Below are positions 11,692-23,200 of a stretch of DNA of 64,000 nucleotides, piece after piece (position 1 is the stretch's first letter; each line of letters begins with the position of its first letter). This stretch comes from Onchocerca volvulus (taxonomy: Eukaryota; Nematoda; Chromadorea; Rhabditida; Onchocercidae). The position numbers and the translations under genes were made by a program. Where the stretch lies: positions 2,832,976 to 2,896,975 of the forward strand of contig HG738139.1 in NCBI GenBank assembly GCA_000499405.2, in the 5' to 3' direction. Under the pieces are notes generated by a model that was given only the letters and a program-made list of their open reading frames with translations, had not been told where the DNA came from and did not search any database.

Positions 11692-11786
11692 CTAGATGTC
11701 GAAAAAGCAAAAAATTAATTTACATTGTTAAGGGAATTCAAATATTTGCAATTTTGTGCTTCTTGTTTAAATTTTCTAGCGCTGAT
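11685..11786. repeat. Left arm of a 102-bp inverted repeat
   Basis: Reverse complement of 12701-12802, with 5 mismatches in 102 aligned bases and no gaps (about 95% identity by eye). It begins attgctt-tagatgtcgaaa and ends ctagcgctgat. Confidence 0.9.
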
Positions 11787-12312
11787 AATACTTACGCATC
11801 TTTTAGTAAATAGTTAAAATCAACAGTGTATTATCTGGTGTCGGCAAGGATCGCGCACCTCTAATATCTTCGCATAGACAATCTGTTACTGATAAGGTTT
11901 GCGCATTTTGTTATATTAACGAAAATGATCTGGTGCAAGCAATCTTATCATATCTCTTGTAAATATATAACTACCCACTAATTTTGTTTGAAAACAGTCA
12001 ACAACATTTTGTTCTCTATCAACTCTCAACAAAACTTCTTCTCGATCAACGCTCAACTCAAATTTTTACTTTCACGCTCTTATTTTTCTTATGTAACTTT
12101 TATTTTTATTTTCATTAATCAAGGTATAAAATCACAATTCTGTTATTCGCGAAGCTCATAATTAACACAAAATAAAGTATTTGTCATCATATCTCTTCTT
12201 TTTGTTGTCTTCCTCGCTGTCCCGAGGACATTTTCTTAAGTAACTACATCAAAGTTCTCTCAAACACTCACCTTAAGATATCTTTCAAAAGGTCTCCACA
12301 ATTTTCAACATC
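11787..12312. other. Insert interrupting the Helitron helicase
   Basis: About 525 bp that separates two adjacent helicase segments (…GIAETLL and GGRNALKLPLS…). No ORF is recognised. It contains a short duplication, atcaac-ctcaac / gatcaacgctcaac, near 12018-12058. It may have entered together with the left inverted-repeat arm. Confidence 0.5.
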
Positions 12313-12700
12313 AGGTGGAAGAAATGCTTTGAAATTGCCATTGAGCATGCAGTTTATCGAAATTCTTACATGCAAAATTTCCAAAGCATCCGACATGGGG
12401 GAAGTATTGCAAAAGTGCAAACTTATTGTTTGGAATGGATCTACAATGATGCACAAAAAATCGGTCGAGGCTCTTCATCGATCATTGCAAGATTTGCGTG
12501 AAAATACCAGACCATTTGCGAACGTATTAATTTTGTTTGGAAGAGATTTCAGGCAAAAATTATCCGCAATTCTTCAGTCGACACTAGCAAAAGAATTAAG
12601 TGCTTGCTTGAAATACTATACTTTTGTGATGATACTTAAAGATGTTAGAATTAACTATAAATAAGCGTGTCCAGCAGTAAAACGATCGATCAATTGGAAT
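12313..12700 (+). pseudogene. Helitron helicase middle segment, decayed
   Basis: Starts GGRNALKLPLSMQ, which directly continues the fragment ending at 11691. It then runs KASDMGEVLQKCKLIVW, MMHKKSVEALHRSLQDLREN, ILFGRDFRQ and KELSACLK, with a frameshift near 12640 into LELTINKRVQQ, a stop, and NDRSIGIS. In intact elements these blocks run in this order: the Walker B-like I-WDE (here IVWNG, so the acidic pair is lost), GGDFRQ (here GRDFRQ), and NMRVQ (here NKRVQ). The next block in the family (GDGKLPVDL) is found inverted at 11530. Clearly non-functional. Confidence 0.8.
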
Positions 12701-12802
12701 ATCAGCGCTAGACAATGTAAACAAGAAGCACAAAATTGCAAATATTTGAATTTCCTTAACAATATAAATTAATTTTTTGCTTTTTCGACATCTGGAAGCA
12801 AT
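12701..12802. repeat. Right arm of the 102-bp inverted repeat
   Basis: Pairs with 11685-11786. The arms are 914 bp apart and enclose the helicase middle segment plus the 525-bp insert. The right arm lies between the helicase fragment and the truncated zinc-finger locus copy. Confidence 0.9.
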
Positions 12803-13700
12803 CAGGATTTCGGTATGTTCAGGAAAATACATATCCCTGCTATCTTTCTTATTGCATTTATGTGCTGGAGGCAGTTTCGCTGTTAAGCATTTCAAACTTA
12901 AAATTTTAGTTGGCATTCCTCTTCTCCAGTCATTTAAAGAATTTCGATGCAGAACTGTTTCATCTAACTCATTGTATCGTGGCATTTTGGCATTTTTCTA
13001 TTTCAAATAGTTAGTTATTTCTGTTTACACCTCTAAATCTTCTTCATTTGATATTTGAAATAATCTGAAATGATTCATTTCATAATTCAAGCGATTTGAT
13101 TATTTTTTTTTGCAATTTTTAAAAAGAGCAATTAAAAATTCATAAATGACATTGTAAAATCATTGAAAAACAACACTTCATTGTTATTTAGTGTTTGCTA
13201 TACTTCAGAGTAGTTTGACAAATAGCGGCAAGTGATTTTAAAAAAATGTCAATTCGACTATTTCATATTGACGATTTCAAACAAATAATGATGTGTTCGT
13301 GATTAAATGACGAATTAATGTTCCCGAAATGATTTAGTGTTCAATCTATAAATTCGTTCTGCTATACATTGTTATGCTATAGAATATTATCATAAATATT
13401 ATTTTGAATGTAACGAGAAAAATTAGTAAGAGCAATGAAAGTTTTTTCGTTTTACAACAAAAAAAGAAGAGAAATTCTATCCCTGACGAAACAAAATATA
13501 TGTGAAAATTTAATTTGCACATTGAGAATAATATTTTGTTCATTTACCGGTACTTACACGATACGATAATGGCAACATATTGACTACAAAATAATCGGAC
13601 AAACATGCTGATTTTCGAATGAATGACGTCCAGCAATTATCACATAATTCTATTACTTTGGAACAGAATGAAATGTAATAATTTCATAGTTTTGCAAATG
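12803..13700 (-). pseudogene. Copy 2 of the zinc-finger locus: upstream region kept, gene lost
   Basis: Aligned to the zinc-finger locus at 8890-9830. The shared start is aatgccac-a-acaa (12985 on the minus strand; 8945 in copy 1), and similarity continues to about 13700. On the coding side, copy 2 keeps an open frame to the inverted repeat. It contains ILSLKCLTAKL where copy 1 has KKSLKCDICSM, possibly a diverged start of finger 1, but no complete C2H2 pair remains. The frame runs into the 102-bp inverted repeat. I read this as a duplicated locus cut by Helitron-associated insertion. The finger similarity itself is weak. Confidence 0.5.
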
Positions 13701-14436
13701 AAATTTTTTAAATATAATTGTACAGATAACTGCTTTTTTTAAATATATAATTGCTTTTTTTTTTTTTGAAATTGATAGGTAAGAACAGGAACTTTTGACA
13801 GGAATTTAGTTGCGTGAATAAATAATTGATTTCCACTTTTGTCGAATGATCTCTAAATTAAGGCACAATAACGACATATTTTCCCTACATGTATCTTGAT
13901 TGGTCGTCCATTTCCTTTCTAAGATCTTTCCAACATCTTTAAGCCTAAATATGAAAATGAAATGTGAATTAATCTGCAAAAAATATAAAAAGCAATTTGC
14001 AAAATACAAAAAGAAACATATATTCTATTGAAAGACTGTATTGAATATTGAGCTGATTGACTATGTCTATAACGGATGATACCTCTGTTTCTTGTTTTAT
14101 AAATGAAAACTAGCACCTTAGATTTAAATTCGCATTCTCACATGAAATTTCTTTTCGAAAAATTAAAGAACATTGATGATTTTTAAATTATGTTTACTAA
14201 GTTTTATAACAAAATAAAATAATAGCAAATTTATTATTAGCAGACAAAACATTAAATCATTAGATGACTAATATAAGCATACACAATTATGCGATGATTA
14301 TCAGCAATGTATAAAAAAATGCAAAGCAATAATACTCCAGTTTCTTCTTTGCATAAATTTAAGCTCTATGATGAGATCATTTCGAAAGTGATATTTTGAA
14401 TATTTACAAATAAAATATATATGCACATTACACAAA
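13701..14436. other. Intergenic stretch 3' of the LMBR1-like gene
   Basis: AT-rich. On the minus strand, after an acceptor-like catatttag (about 13946-13954), a frame of about 42 codons reads LKDVGKILERKWTTNQDT and ends near 13806. It could be an exon, but no neighbour exons or family were recognised. Confidence 0.35.
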
Positions 14437-17400
14437 CTAATCCATTTTTTCAATACTTTCAATTGCTCTTATCCGGTAAGATAAATCGCGAATCCTGAAA
14501 ACAACATATTGTTGCGAATACTATTCGGAAAATACCAAAATACTAATTTAATTGCATAATATCTAGCAATATTAGCAAAAACTGTATTACCATCATGCAT
14601 AGCAAAAAGGATGATTACAAAAGCAATCTAATAGTGAACTTAAGAAAAGTTCATTCAAAAATTTGTGGAAATTTCAAAATCTGACAACTTTTGAAAACCT
14701 ACTGATCTCATCAATAATAGAGTCGATCTTTATAGACGATAAAAACAAATAATAAATCTTTATACCTTTGGATAATTTCTCTTCTGACTGGCGTAGTAAA
14801 ATGATTCAACAAACATGAAACTGTCACAAAGGCAAACGCAACGTTATATGTCCAAACTAGTGTGAAATTCGATAACCACATAAAACTGCCATATGCTCCT
14901 ACCAGATCGAATGTCGTGATCCCTGAAAACAGAAGGTTTAGCTGTGGAGGCTAAAGCCACGAATGGGATGAGTCTACAACATCTAAAACATGATGGGACA
15001 TATCGAAAATAAACACAGCGATGAAACAAACCAAGGGTTCGTGCAAGTATTGGAAGCGCAGAACTAAGTATCAAAACAGTTGTGCAGTTTGCAATCACAC
15101 ATGTCATAGATGTTTTATGTAATTGAGGTTGAATTCTTCGTAATAACGGTACTGAATAAACTCCAATCATTGCAGCAATCATTATGTACCTAAATAATCG
15201 CATATTGATCGTCAAGTAATTAAATCAAGCATAATTAGGAATTCATTGAAACTTATAGACAGCTATAACCGATTTCAATCACTAAATTTTGATTTTTTTG
15301 ATAGCTCACCAAATTATGATAACTTCAAGTACAGCTCCAAAAATTCCTAACGTATGACGCGAATTTACTTCCATGTATTGCGCATATACAGGCAATGCAC
15401 GAAATCCGAACAGCAATTGCAACGTATTGATTAATACCATAAGCACAGTGATTGTCTAAAACAACAGTTATGAAAAATATAAAAATTGTCGAAATTATTA
15501 TGAAAAACAATGAATACGCCATGAAAAACCCACAAGCAAAGATTGAGAAACTTATTAAACTGCGACTAATTAGATTATCGAATTGAAAGTATTGTTTTGA
15601 TGACTTGATAAAAAGATATTTTTTAAACAACCTATAGTAACTTACAGTTAAAAGAAGCAAGACGACGATCGCAGACACATATTTCACTGACTGTAATACA
15701 ATTTGATAGCCACGAAGTGGCTTCCGCGGCAGAAAAGGATCTGGAAGTGATACGTCTCCCTGATTATTTCGTCGCAATCGTCTTTTAAGAGTTTGGTATT
15801 CCAGTCGGAAAACCATTTCCTCTAACGGATCGATGAGTTTTTGATGCTCTGTTGCAAGCAAATGATTTGATACTACCGAAAACATCCTCGCTAATCCTAG
15901 AAAAATAGTCATTATTCCAATATCCTAGAAAAAATTAATAATATGATTGCTATTGCCAAACAAAACAATTTAATTTTAAAAAATCAGAAAAATTTAGAGA
16001 AAATTACCTATAGGAGTTGTAATCAATAGCGTCATTACTCCAAGTAAGGATACACATGAATATAGAAATGGCAAACTGACAGATGTGAGATTGAGTATGG
16101 ACAATGAAATTGAAGCGCTCTCTGTCTGAAGATTTTAAATACGCAAAAAGAAGATCAACGACGGTTTGGTGGTAAGATTTCATTATATATCTTTATAATT
16201 TCATAAGATATAAAAGTGAAGATATTTATTTTTCCAGGAGTAAGTTAAAAATGCCAAGTCCGAGGAATTTGGTGAAATAAGAGATGGAGTGCAATGGAGA
16301 AGATTAAAAAATACCAGGATAAATGAAGAATTTAACAACACCAGAGCTTCGGATTTAGCAGAGCTGAATTATTTCTATAGATGTAAACTTTTAAGATAAG
16401 TAACAAGTTGAAAATAAATAAACAAAAAAATGAGAATATTCTGATCTTTCAGAATTATAATTGTAAATGACAAAACTCACAAGGAAAAGAGAGTATATTA
16501 CGTCAGCCAAGCATGTTAAAACGATAATAAGAAGTATGCAGACAACAACAGTTTCATATACTCGGGTCATTATGCCCTAAAAATTTCTAGAATACATTAT
16601 ATTAAAAGATCATCAATTTTATTGTTTGAATGTTACGCTAACATGATGAAAAATAAAATTTCAAAAAGGATGTGAAGCGAAATTTTGATTCAGCAAGTCA
16701 AAAACATTAATATTATTACTGTGATATGTTAGCATCTGATCGCATTTCGTCTGATATGAAAACATATTCACATGACAATAATCAATTTTATTAATCTAAT
16801 TGATCTATTGGATTCGAAATGAGGTTCTGTTCGAAAAAAAAAAAGAATATATGTTCTAGAAGTTTCAGATAACCGAAAAATCGTTCGTTTTTGATCAACA
16901 AAGTTCCAAATTACTGAGAGCTTATTTAGATGTCAACAATCAAGCCGTTAATAAAATTAATGGTCTGATTGTTGAAATCTCAAATATCTTTCTGGTATGA
17001 GGTGAAATTCGCTGCGACATTGGTAAAAGCATTAAATGACAAGGAACAATGATAATCTTGTAACTTTTCAAAATTATCAAAAACTGGAAAAACTTGAAAT
17101 TAAGCAAATAATGTTATAAGAAAATCATACCTTCCCATGGCCCTTGAATCCTTGAGATTCAATGAAAAAATAAGCGAATGGAAGAAGTATAAACAAAGAT
17201 AAATTGCTTAAAGCAAATATATAATTCCAAAGTGAATGAATCAAAGGCCAATTCAACCATTGGAAATAATAATTATCGGGATAAGCTTGTATTATTTCAG
17301 ATCCAATTACTGAAAACGGCAACAATGTGGCAGCTCCCATCGATACTGCCAAGGACCACGTACACATCCACAAACTGCAAAGCAGAAATAACATTAATAA

Positions 17401-18175
17401 AGCGAAATTATTCGTAAATGAAAGTTAGACAACTTTAATTTGTGACCGAAACATTTAGAAAAGGACATATATACTGCCAAATCATAACTTTGAACTTACG
17501 AAACACGAAAAACAAAAAAATCCTCGCAACCGGCATATAATTCATCATTATCACTTCGTTGTTTTAACAGTCGAATGATCCAATACGAAATTAGATATAA
17601 ACATATAAACAATAACATACAAATCTGAAAGCATCATCAAATAGTTTCAAATAGATGAGAAATTTGTAAGAAAGAATGCTTTATGCTTATTTATGAAATT
17701 TATTAATGGAAACTACATATGATTAATAAGCAACAATGGAAGCTTTTACTTGGCTTAGTTTCCTTTTGCTTTTTACTACGCTGTATATTCCACACGTCGA
17801 AAGAAAAAAAAAAGATTTCCTAACATCTTGAAAAGTCGATAAAATAATATGAACGAATCTAATAAATTCAAATTATCTATACTTCACTGAATAATAAATT
17901 AAAATTAATGTGTTTTTACAAAAATACATGGCATAAAATTCGAATTTTCAAAAACTCTAGTCTGAAGCTGGAACTGAAAGGAGTAAATTCTTTAGACGAA
18001 TAAAAAACAATTCTAATTACTCCATGATATAAAAAAAAAAGAAGAAAATAACTCTATCTCAAATGAATGTAAACTATTCATGAAAATACGAATATAATAA
18101 TACACTTACGATATGTTGGCGAATGAATTGATGGAAACGCTGTTCGCGTTCGCTAACATCTTCCCATTGTTCCAT
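14437..18175 (-). CDS. LMBR1-family multipass membrane protein, complete
   Basis: Ten exons whose phases all close, giving 472 aa: 18175-18110, 17624-17500, 17374-17131, 16576-16481, 16125-16008, 15896-15646, 15455-15310, 15189-15032, 14922-14766, 14494-14437 (stop TAG). The N-terminus MEQWEDVSEREQRFH matches the conserved DEVS-REQ-FH start of vertebrate LMBR1/LMBR1L. Later family blocks are LLPFSVIGSEII, NYYFQWLNWPLIHSLWN, FFIESQGF, TPIGLARMFSVV, FGAVLEVII, CTTVLILSSALPILARTLG and NVAFAFVTVSCLL. About nine hydrophobic spans are visible. LMBR1L is a plasma-membrane/ER protein (lipocalin-1 receptor, Wnt regulation in mammals); the nematode role is unknown. The length is close to the usual 490. 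It is divergent to the RCC1L gene, with 615 bp between the start codons. Exon 6 contains a basic cytosolic loop (KRRLRRNNQGD). All introns are short to moderate. Confidence 0.93.
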
Positions 18176-18790
18176 TTTATATTAAACCATGGATACTTTG
18201 CCGTTTTTTTTTTTTTTTTATTTCCGTTCTATAAAAATAAGAATAATGAGGAAAGAAAAAATCAATCATTTAATCAAAAATCTATTTCTCGAACAGCTGT
18301 TTAGAAACCCACCTGTCCCCAAAACAAACAATGATCATCAGGAAATCAAACCACTAGTGGATTTTTACGCATCATTTTGTGACAAGATTTTTTCGCGGTA
18401 TCTGTTAAATCCCGTGGTGTTTCATAGCCGGGATATATCATAGATTTCATTTGAATTTTTTCTTTTTTAATCGAAGGCCTATTAAACTTTGGTTTTTGGG
18501 AATGTTTGAAATAGATGTTCTGACTTTAGCAATTTACCGTAATCCTTTTGCTCATTAATCACATTCCCTTCTGCTGCAAATTAGAAAATGTACTCTTTTG
18601 TCAATCTCTCATCTCCTACCGGAACTATCTTTTTATAATTCTTAGCACATTCCTCCATCCGGTTTCTTCTCTTTAAATTGTTTAAAAATACTAGTAATCT
18701 CATTTCTCATAATTCAACGAGCTCCTGCACATGTGATGGTTAAAATTTGCCCGTTTAAATTAATTTGGAGTTTGATTTTGACTTCAGATA
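18176..18790. promoter_or_regulatory. Shared 5' region of LMBR1-like and RCC1L genes
   Basis: These 615 bp separate two divergent start codons, so they should hold both promoters. A C/T-rich part (about 18590-18670) precedes the plus-strand gene. TTGACTTCAG at about 18778-18787, 3 bp before the RCC1L ATG, is a good splice acceptor with no upstream coding exon seen, which suggests a spliced-leader trans-splicing site. ORFs at 18113-18304 and 18189-18443 are spurious. Confidence 0.5.
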
Positions 18791-19990
18791 ATGAAATCGG
18801 CAGTAGTTCGGGAAGCTGCAGCAATTGCTAAGCTGAAGACTAAAAAGAATGACGTTGTTTATGGTTGTGGTTTCGGGAAGACAGGAAGTCTTTTTACACG
18901 GGCATTGCGAGAAACCGGACAAAAGGAATTCAAGAAGCCCCGACAGATTCTATACTTCAATTCACGTAATATTCGTCATATTGCAGCCGGCTTTGGCTTC
19001 TCAGTTTTGGCATCAAAGCAAAAACTTTATGGTGGTGGCATTGATATTTTTAGCAACGATTTGAATAATAGCAATTATTGGCGTGAAGGTATTTGCTTGA
19101 ATGCTAACACTAAAGAAGTGCAGTTCGGTACAATAATAGGCGTTGCGGCTGGTCGACGACATTTCTTGGTTGCATCCAAAAAAGCGGTCTATGCATTTGG
19201 TGACAATGCTCACGGACAGTGCGGACAAGATCCTGAAAATGTACCCTTTGTAAGACTAGAAAATAAACCATTTCAAAAAATTGCAATTCCTTCAGATTCA
19301 GAAATTGCTCAAATACACTGTACACTGGATACATCATTTATCGTTTTGGATTCTGGTGAGGTATTTTCATTCGGATTAGGCACTGATGGTCAATTAGGAC
19401 GTGGAATATGCAATTATGATTGGCGTTGTCTACCAATTGAAGGTGATTTGAAGGGAATAAAGGTAGCAACTTTAAAAGGAAGCACGGATACTTTGATGGC
19501 TGTGACGAAGAACGGTGAATTATTCATGTGGGGACAGAATGAATACGATCAAATGTATCCATTTGTGAAAGATATTCAGAGCGCTTTTCCACGTGAAATT
19601 CGTCTTTCCGTGGGGAAAATTACAGCAGCAGATTCTACGGCAACTTCTTGTATAGCATTAAGTAGTAATGATGAAGTCTATGTTTGGGGTTTCGGAATCC
19701 TCGGTATGGGACCGAATGTTACATCATTACGACGACCATCGCTCCTAGAAAATAATCTTTTCAGCGGTGGTCCTAATGATTCTGGTAAAGTTAAAAAGAT
19801 TTTTGCTGGTAATTCTTCGATGTTTGCTATTTCAAAAATGGATAATTTGTTTTCTTGGGGTTTTAATAGGTTCTGTCATTTAGGTCTTTCACATGACAAA
19901 GACCAATATTTTCCATTTCAAGTTGATGTGTTAAAGAAACCACTGGATGTCTCAGTTGCACCTGATCATGTGTTGTTTTTAATGAATTGA
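18791..19990 (+). CDS. RCC1L-type RCC1-repeat protein, mitochondrial
   Basis: One uninterrupted exon of 399 codons. ATG at 18791 lies directly after an acceptor-like ttcag. The protein is made of RCC1-type repeats (VYGCGFGKTGSL, AAGRRHFLVASKKAVYAFGD, GEVFSFGLGTDGQLGRG, GELFMWGQNEYDQ, EVYVWGFGILGMGPN, NLFSWGFNRFCHLGL, DQYFPFQVDV), forming a beta-propeller. The block order VYVWGFGILGMGPN … LFSGG … DQYFP-V … PLDVSVAPDHVLFL matches RCC1L (WBSCR16) rather than RCC1 itself. In animals RCC1L acts in mitochondria, in 16S rRNA handling and mitoribosome assembly and with OPA1. The Arg/Lys-rich start would suit import. The absence of introns is unusual beside its multi-exon neighbours. DNA ligase IV starts 227 bp downstream on the same strand. 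Confidence 0.85.
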   Translation: MKSAVVREAAAIAKLKTKKNDVVYGCGFGKTGSLFTRALRETGQKEFKKPRQILYFNSRNIRHIAAGFGFSVLASKQKLYGGGIDIFSNDLNNSNYWREGICLNANTKEVQFGTIIGVAAGRRHFLVASKKAVYAFGDNAHGQCGQDPENVPFVRLENKPFQKIAIPSDSEIAQIHCTLDTSFIVLDSGEVFSFGLGTDGQLGRGICNYDWRCLPIEGDLKGIKVATLKGSTDTLMAVTKNGELFMWGQNEYDQMYPFVKDIQSAFPREIRLSVGKITAADSTATSCIALSSNDEVYVWGFGILGMGPNVTSLRRPSLLENNLFSGGPNDSGKVKKIFAGNSSMFAISKMDNLFSWGFNRFCHLGLSHDKDQYFPFQVDVLKKPLDVSVAPDHVLFLMN

Positions 19991-20217
19991 TTGTGATATT
20001 TATTGTATTCCTGGAGTTGTTATTGATTTCGTGTTAGATGATTCAAATATGGTTGGGAAAATGTTTGGCTTTCTTCTCGTTTGAATGCGTCTTCTTCCAA
20101 GATTTTTAACGTCGTTCTTTTTAGAACGTTTTTTGAAGATTACTTCAATGATCTCTCTTTGTACATTTTTGTTCGAAGTTTAAACGTAATAAATTAATTA
20201 GAAGCATTGGTTGCTAA
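19991..20217 (+). promoter_or_regulatory. Short spacer between RCC1L and LIG4, possible operon junction
   Basis: 227 bp from stop to start on the same strand, with T-rich stretches and an acceptor-like attaattag at about 20195-20203, 15 bp before the LIG4 ATG. The AATAAA-like signal is poor (cgtaataaattaa overlaps the acceptor). The layout fits a nematode operon with trans-splicing of the downstream gene, or simply two close genes. Confidence 0.35.
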
Positions 20218-23200
20218 ATGTCGGATAGTGATGAAATCGGTGAAGAAGCAGAAGAAAATATTAATACTGTAAAAGAAGACGAACAAGAATCGGAAAATGC
20301 AGCGGCGAACAGTTTGGAAGAAGAAATCTCTCAAAATTTCAAATATGCAACATTGTGCAAATACTTAGATCGTATGCAGCAAATTCATTTCAAAGATAAG
20401 TTCGGCAAGGAACGGGTATTGAAAGCATTGATGAAAAAATGGACAACAGATGCTTCTAAATTTACAAATGAGGCCGTTAACTTCTATCCGGTTTTGCGTA
20501 TTGTGGCTAATTCATTGGATCGACGGAAATTTCACATGAAGTCGGTTAGTTTGTGACAAAATTTACGAAAGGGAAGATTCGTAATTTCAGGTAATTTAGG
20601 AAGAGATTTATGGAAGGAAAGATTCATAATTTTTATATAAAACATTTCAAGTTTATTTTTCGAAATTGGGAAGTTGAAACATACCATCTAGAAACTTTTG
20701 TGACCATATTTTTTCATCTAGGATATTTCATTTTGCATTAGCAAATTTCCAGAAACGAATTATATCGGAAGTATGCCGAGTGTTACTTCTTCCGCCAAAG
20801 ACGAAAAAAGAATTAATGCAGATAGATTCCAAGGTATTATTTATTTATATTTATATCATTTGTTTTCTGCTTATTTCTTCATTCTTTGCTGATAAAACAG
20901 CTCTGATATTCTTTTTGAGAAAACATTTATGCATGAAAAAAACTATTGAAAGGTTCTTTTTCTAATTTAAGAATTACGTTGTTGAATCAAATCATAATTG
21001 CGTTATATCATCTAATTGCACTTAAATTGCGTCATGGAATGAACTACAGCAACATTAGTTCTACGTTTTTGTTATAATTCAACAGCTTCTTATAGTAATA
21101 GTCGCTTAAAATGTTTTCTTTAAATGTTGAAGTTGATCTGGTGACTGAATATTATTCATTCATTTGATTATCATTTTTTAAATTTAGTTATGTGAGTTGG
21201 AAATAAAAATCATTTAAACTATTATTGCTGCAGTTACATGAGAATTAAGTGAGAATAAGACTTCCGGGAAGTCTTTAAAGAAATCACCATGAATTCTTTT
21301 CTAGGATGCGTGTCAGTCGATTTTGAAACTTGCGGAAGAAGTTTCGATGCGAAATCCAGCCATTACGAAACATGAGCTGTCTCTTTTTGATGTAAACGAT
21401 TCGCTATGCAAAATTACAGAAAGAGAAATTAGTAAATATTTGTCTTTACAGTGCATTCCTTGGTTTGATTTTAAAATATGTTTGAAATTGTTTCTTATTT
21501 TACTTTCTGATTTACATTTGTAGGCAGTACAGAACTAGAGAAGCTTTTGAGGGCGTGCACGACAGTACGTGAAGTGTATTGGCTTTTGCAAGTATTGGTT
21601 CGTAAGATTGAAGTAAGTTACATATTGTAAGTACATGCTTTTTCCATGTGTTAGTCTAATCATTATTCAATATTCTAAACGTGAAAAAGAGAAAAATTAA
21701 CGAAAAGGCCCGTTTTGTTCACTGCACAATCCTGACATTATGGCTAATAACTCGAGAATCACGAATATTTGGCATTTCCTTTATAGTTTGCCGAAATTAT
21801 TTTGTGTGGAATGATATATGATGAGACACTGTTAATAATACCTAGATACTGCATTTCTTTTTTTACTAAAAACTACATTTCAGCGCTCCTTAAATGTAAC
21901 ATCTGCGAATTTGGTGAGTTGGGTGCATCCCAATGGAACTGCATTATATCAATCGGGCGTTAGTTTGCGGAAAATTTGTGATCTTGCTGCGGAAGGTAAA
22001 ATGACAGATGAATCGAGCATGCTTTTCCGTCGTTTTGAACCTATGTTATTATCAAGAATCAGGAACGGAACTGCAAATGTTTACGATAAAGTAATTATTT
22101 CAGTCATATAATAATTTGAAGTTATATGAAATGCGAACTAATGAACAGCAGTGGAAAATTTTGTTTGTAAGGTAAAATTGCATTGTAAAATGTTATAATT
22201 TTGGAGATTCAAAAATATAGTTTTTGTTTGAGTGAATCCATTTATTAAAGTAAATAATTTGTGTATTAATACAACAGGTAATGTAATATGAATTTGAGCT
22301 GGTTCATTTCTGCGGTCAAGAATTTTATGTGGAATTAAAATATGATGGCGAACATTTCTTGCTGCACAGAGGACCGAATTGCGAAATGAGATACTATTCA
22401 CGGGTTCAAAATGACTTTACAAATACCATAGCACCGGTGCTGGATAATAGAATCAATCCATATTTTTCGCCTTCACTTGAAAGCTGTATATTAGACACTG
22501 AATTATTGCTCTGGGATACTATTGACAAAAAATTTGGTTAGTTTAATCATTAGATAATAATATCTCGCACTTTCTTTCTGAATAATATGCAAAATGAATT
22601 ATCTAGTGCTGAGCAATATATGGCTCAGTGTATATAAAATAAAATGCAGTTCCCTATATTTTTCCAGATTTTATCATTCATAACTAGTTGACAAATAGTA
22701 CTATTGTTAGTTTCTCATCAAAATACTATATATCTACTGATGTAAATTTATTCAATATACGTCCCAATTTTTCTAGTGTTTGAAATCCAAATAGCACTGA
22801 CATTGTTAAATTTTCTACTATTTAGAATGTTATCCTTATAGTTGGTCATAATGTACAAGCATCAGATGGTCGTATTTATGATGTGAAAGCTCTGAGAACA
22901 GATGGTGCAGTAGAGCCATGTGTCGCCGTATTTGATATTTTATTTTTGAATGGAAAACCATTGATGGATGTTCCACTGTGCGAAAGACTTGCCTTTCTTC
23001 AAAATGGGAATGTTTTGCAAAAGCAAGACAAGACAAAAATATTCGTGTCAAACTTTACTATTGTCAGAACGAGGTTAGTTTATCCTCCGTAAAGTATAGA
23101 TTAGTTTAATATAAGGTTATCAAAATATTCAGAAAAAAAGCGAAGAAATCAACTAGTTTAAATACAATATAGTTTGTCAATGTATATTTGAAGAAGGCGA

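Noticed and set aside
12329..12664. 111-codon ORF as a gene of its own
   Set aside because: It is an internal part of a Helitron helicase with its upstream part interrupted and a frameshift at its end.
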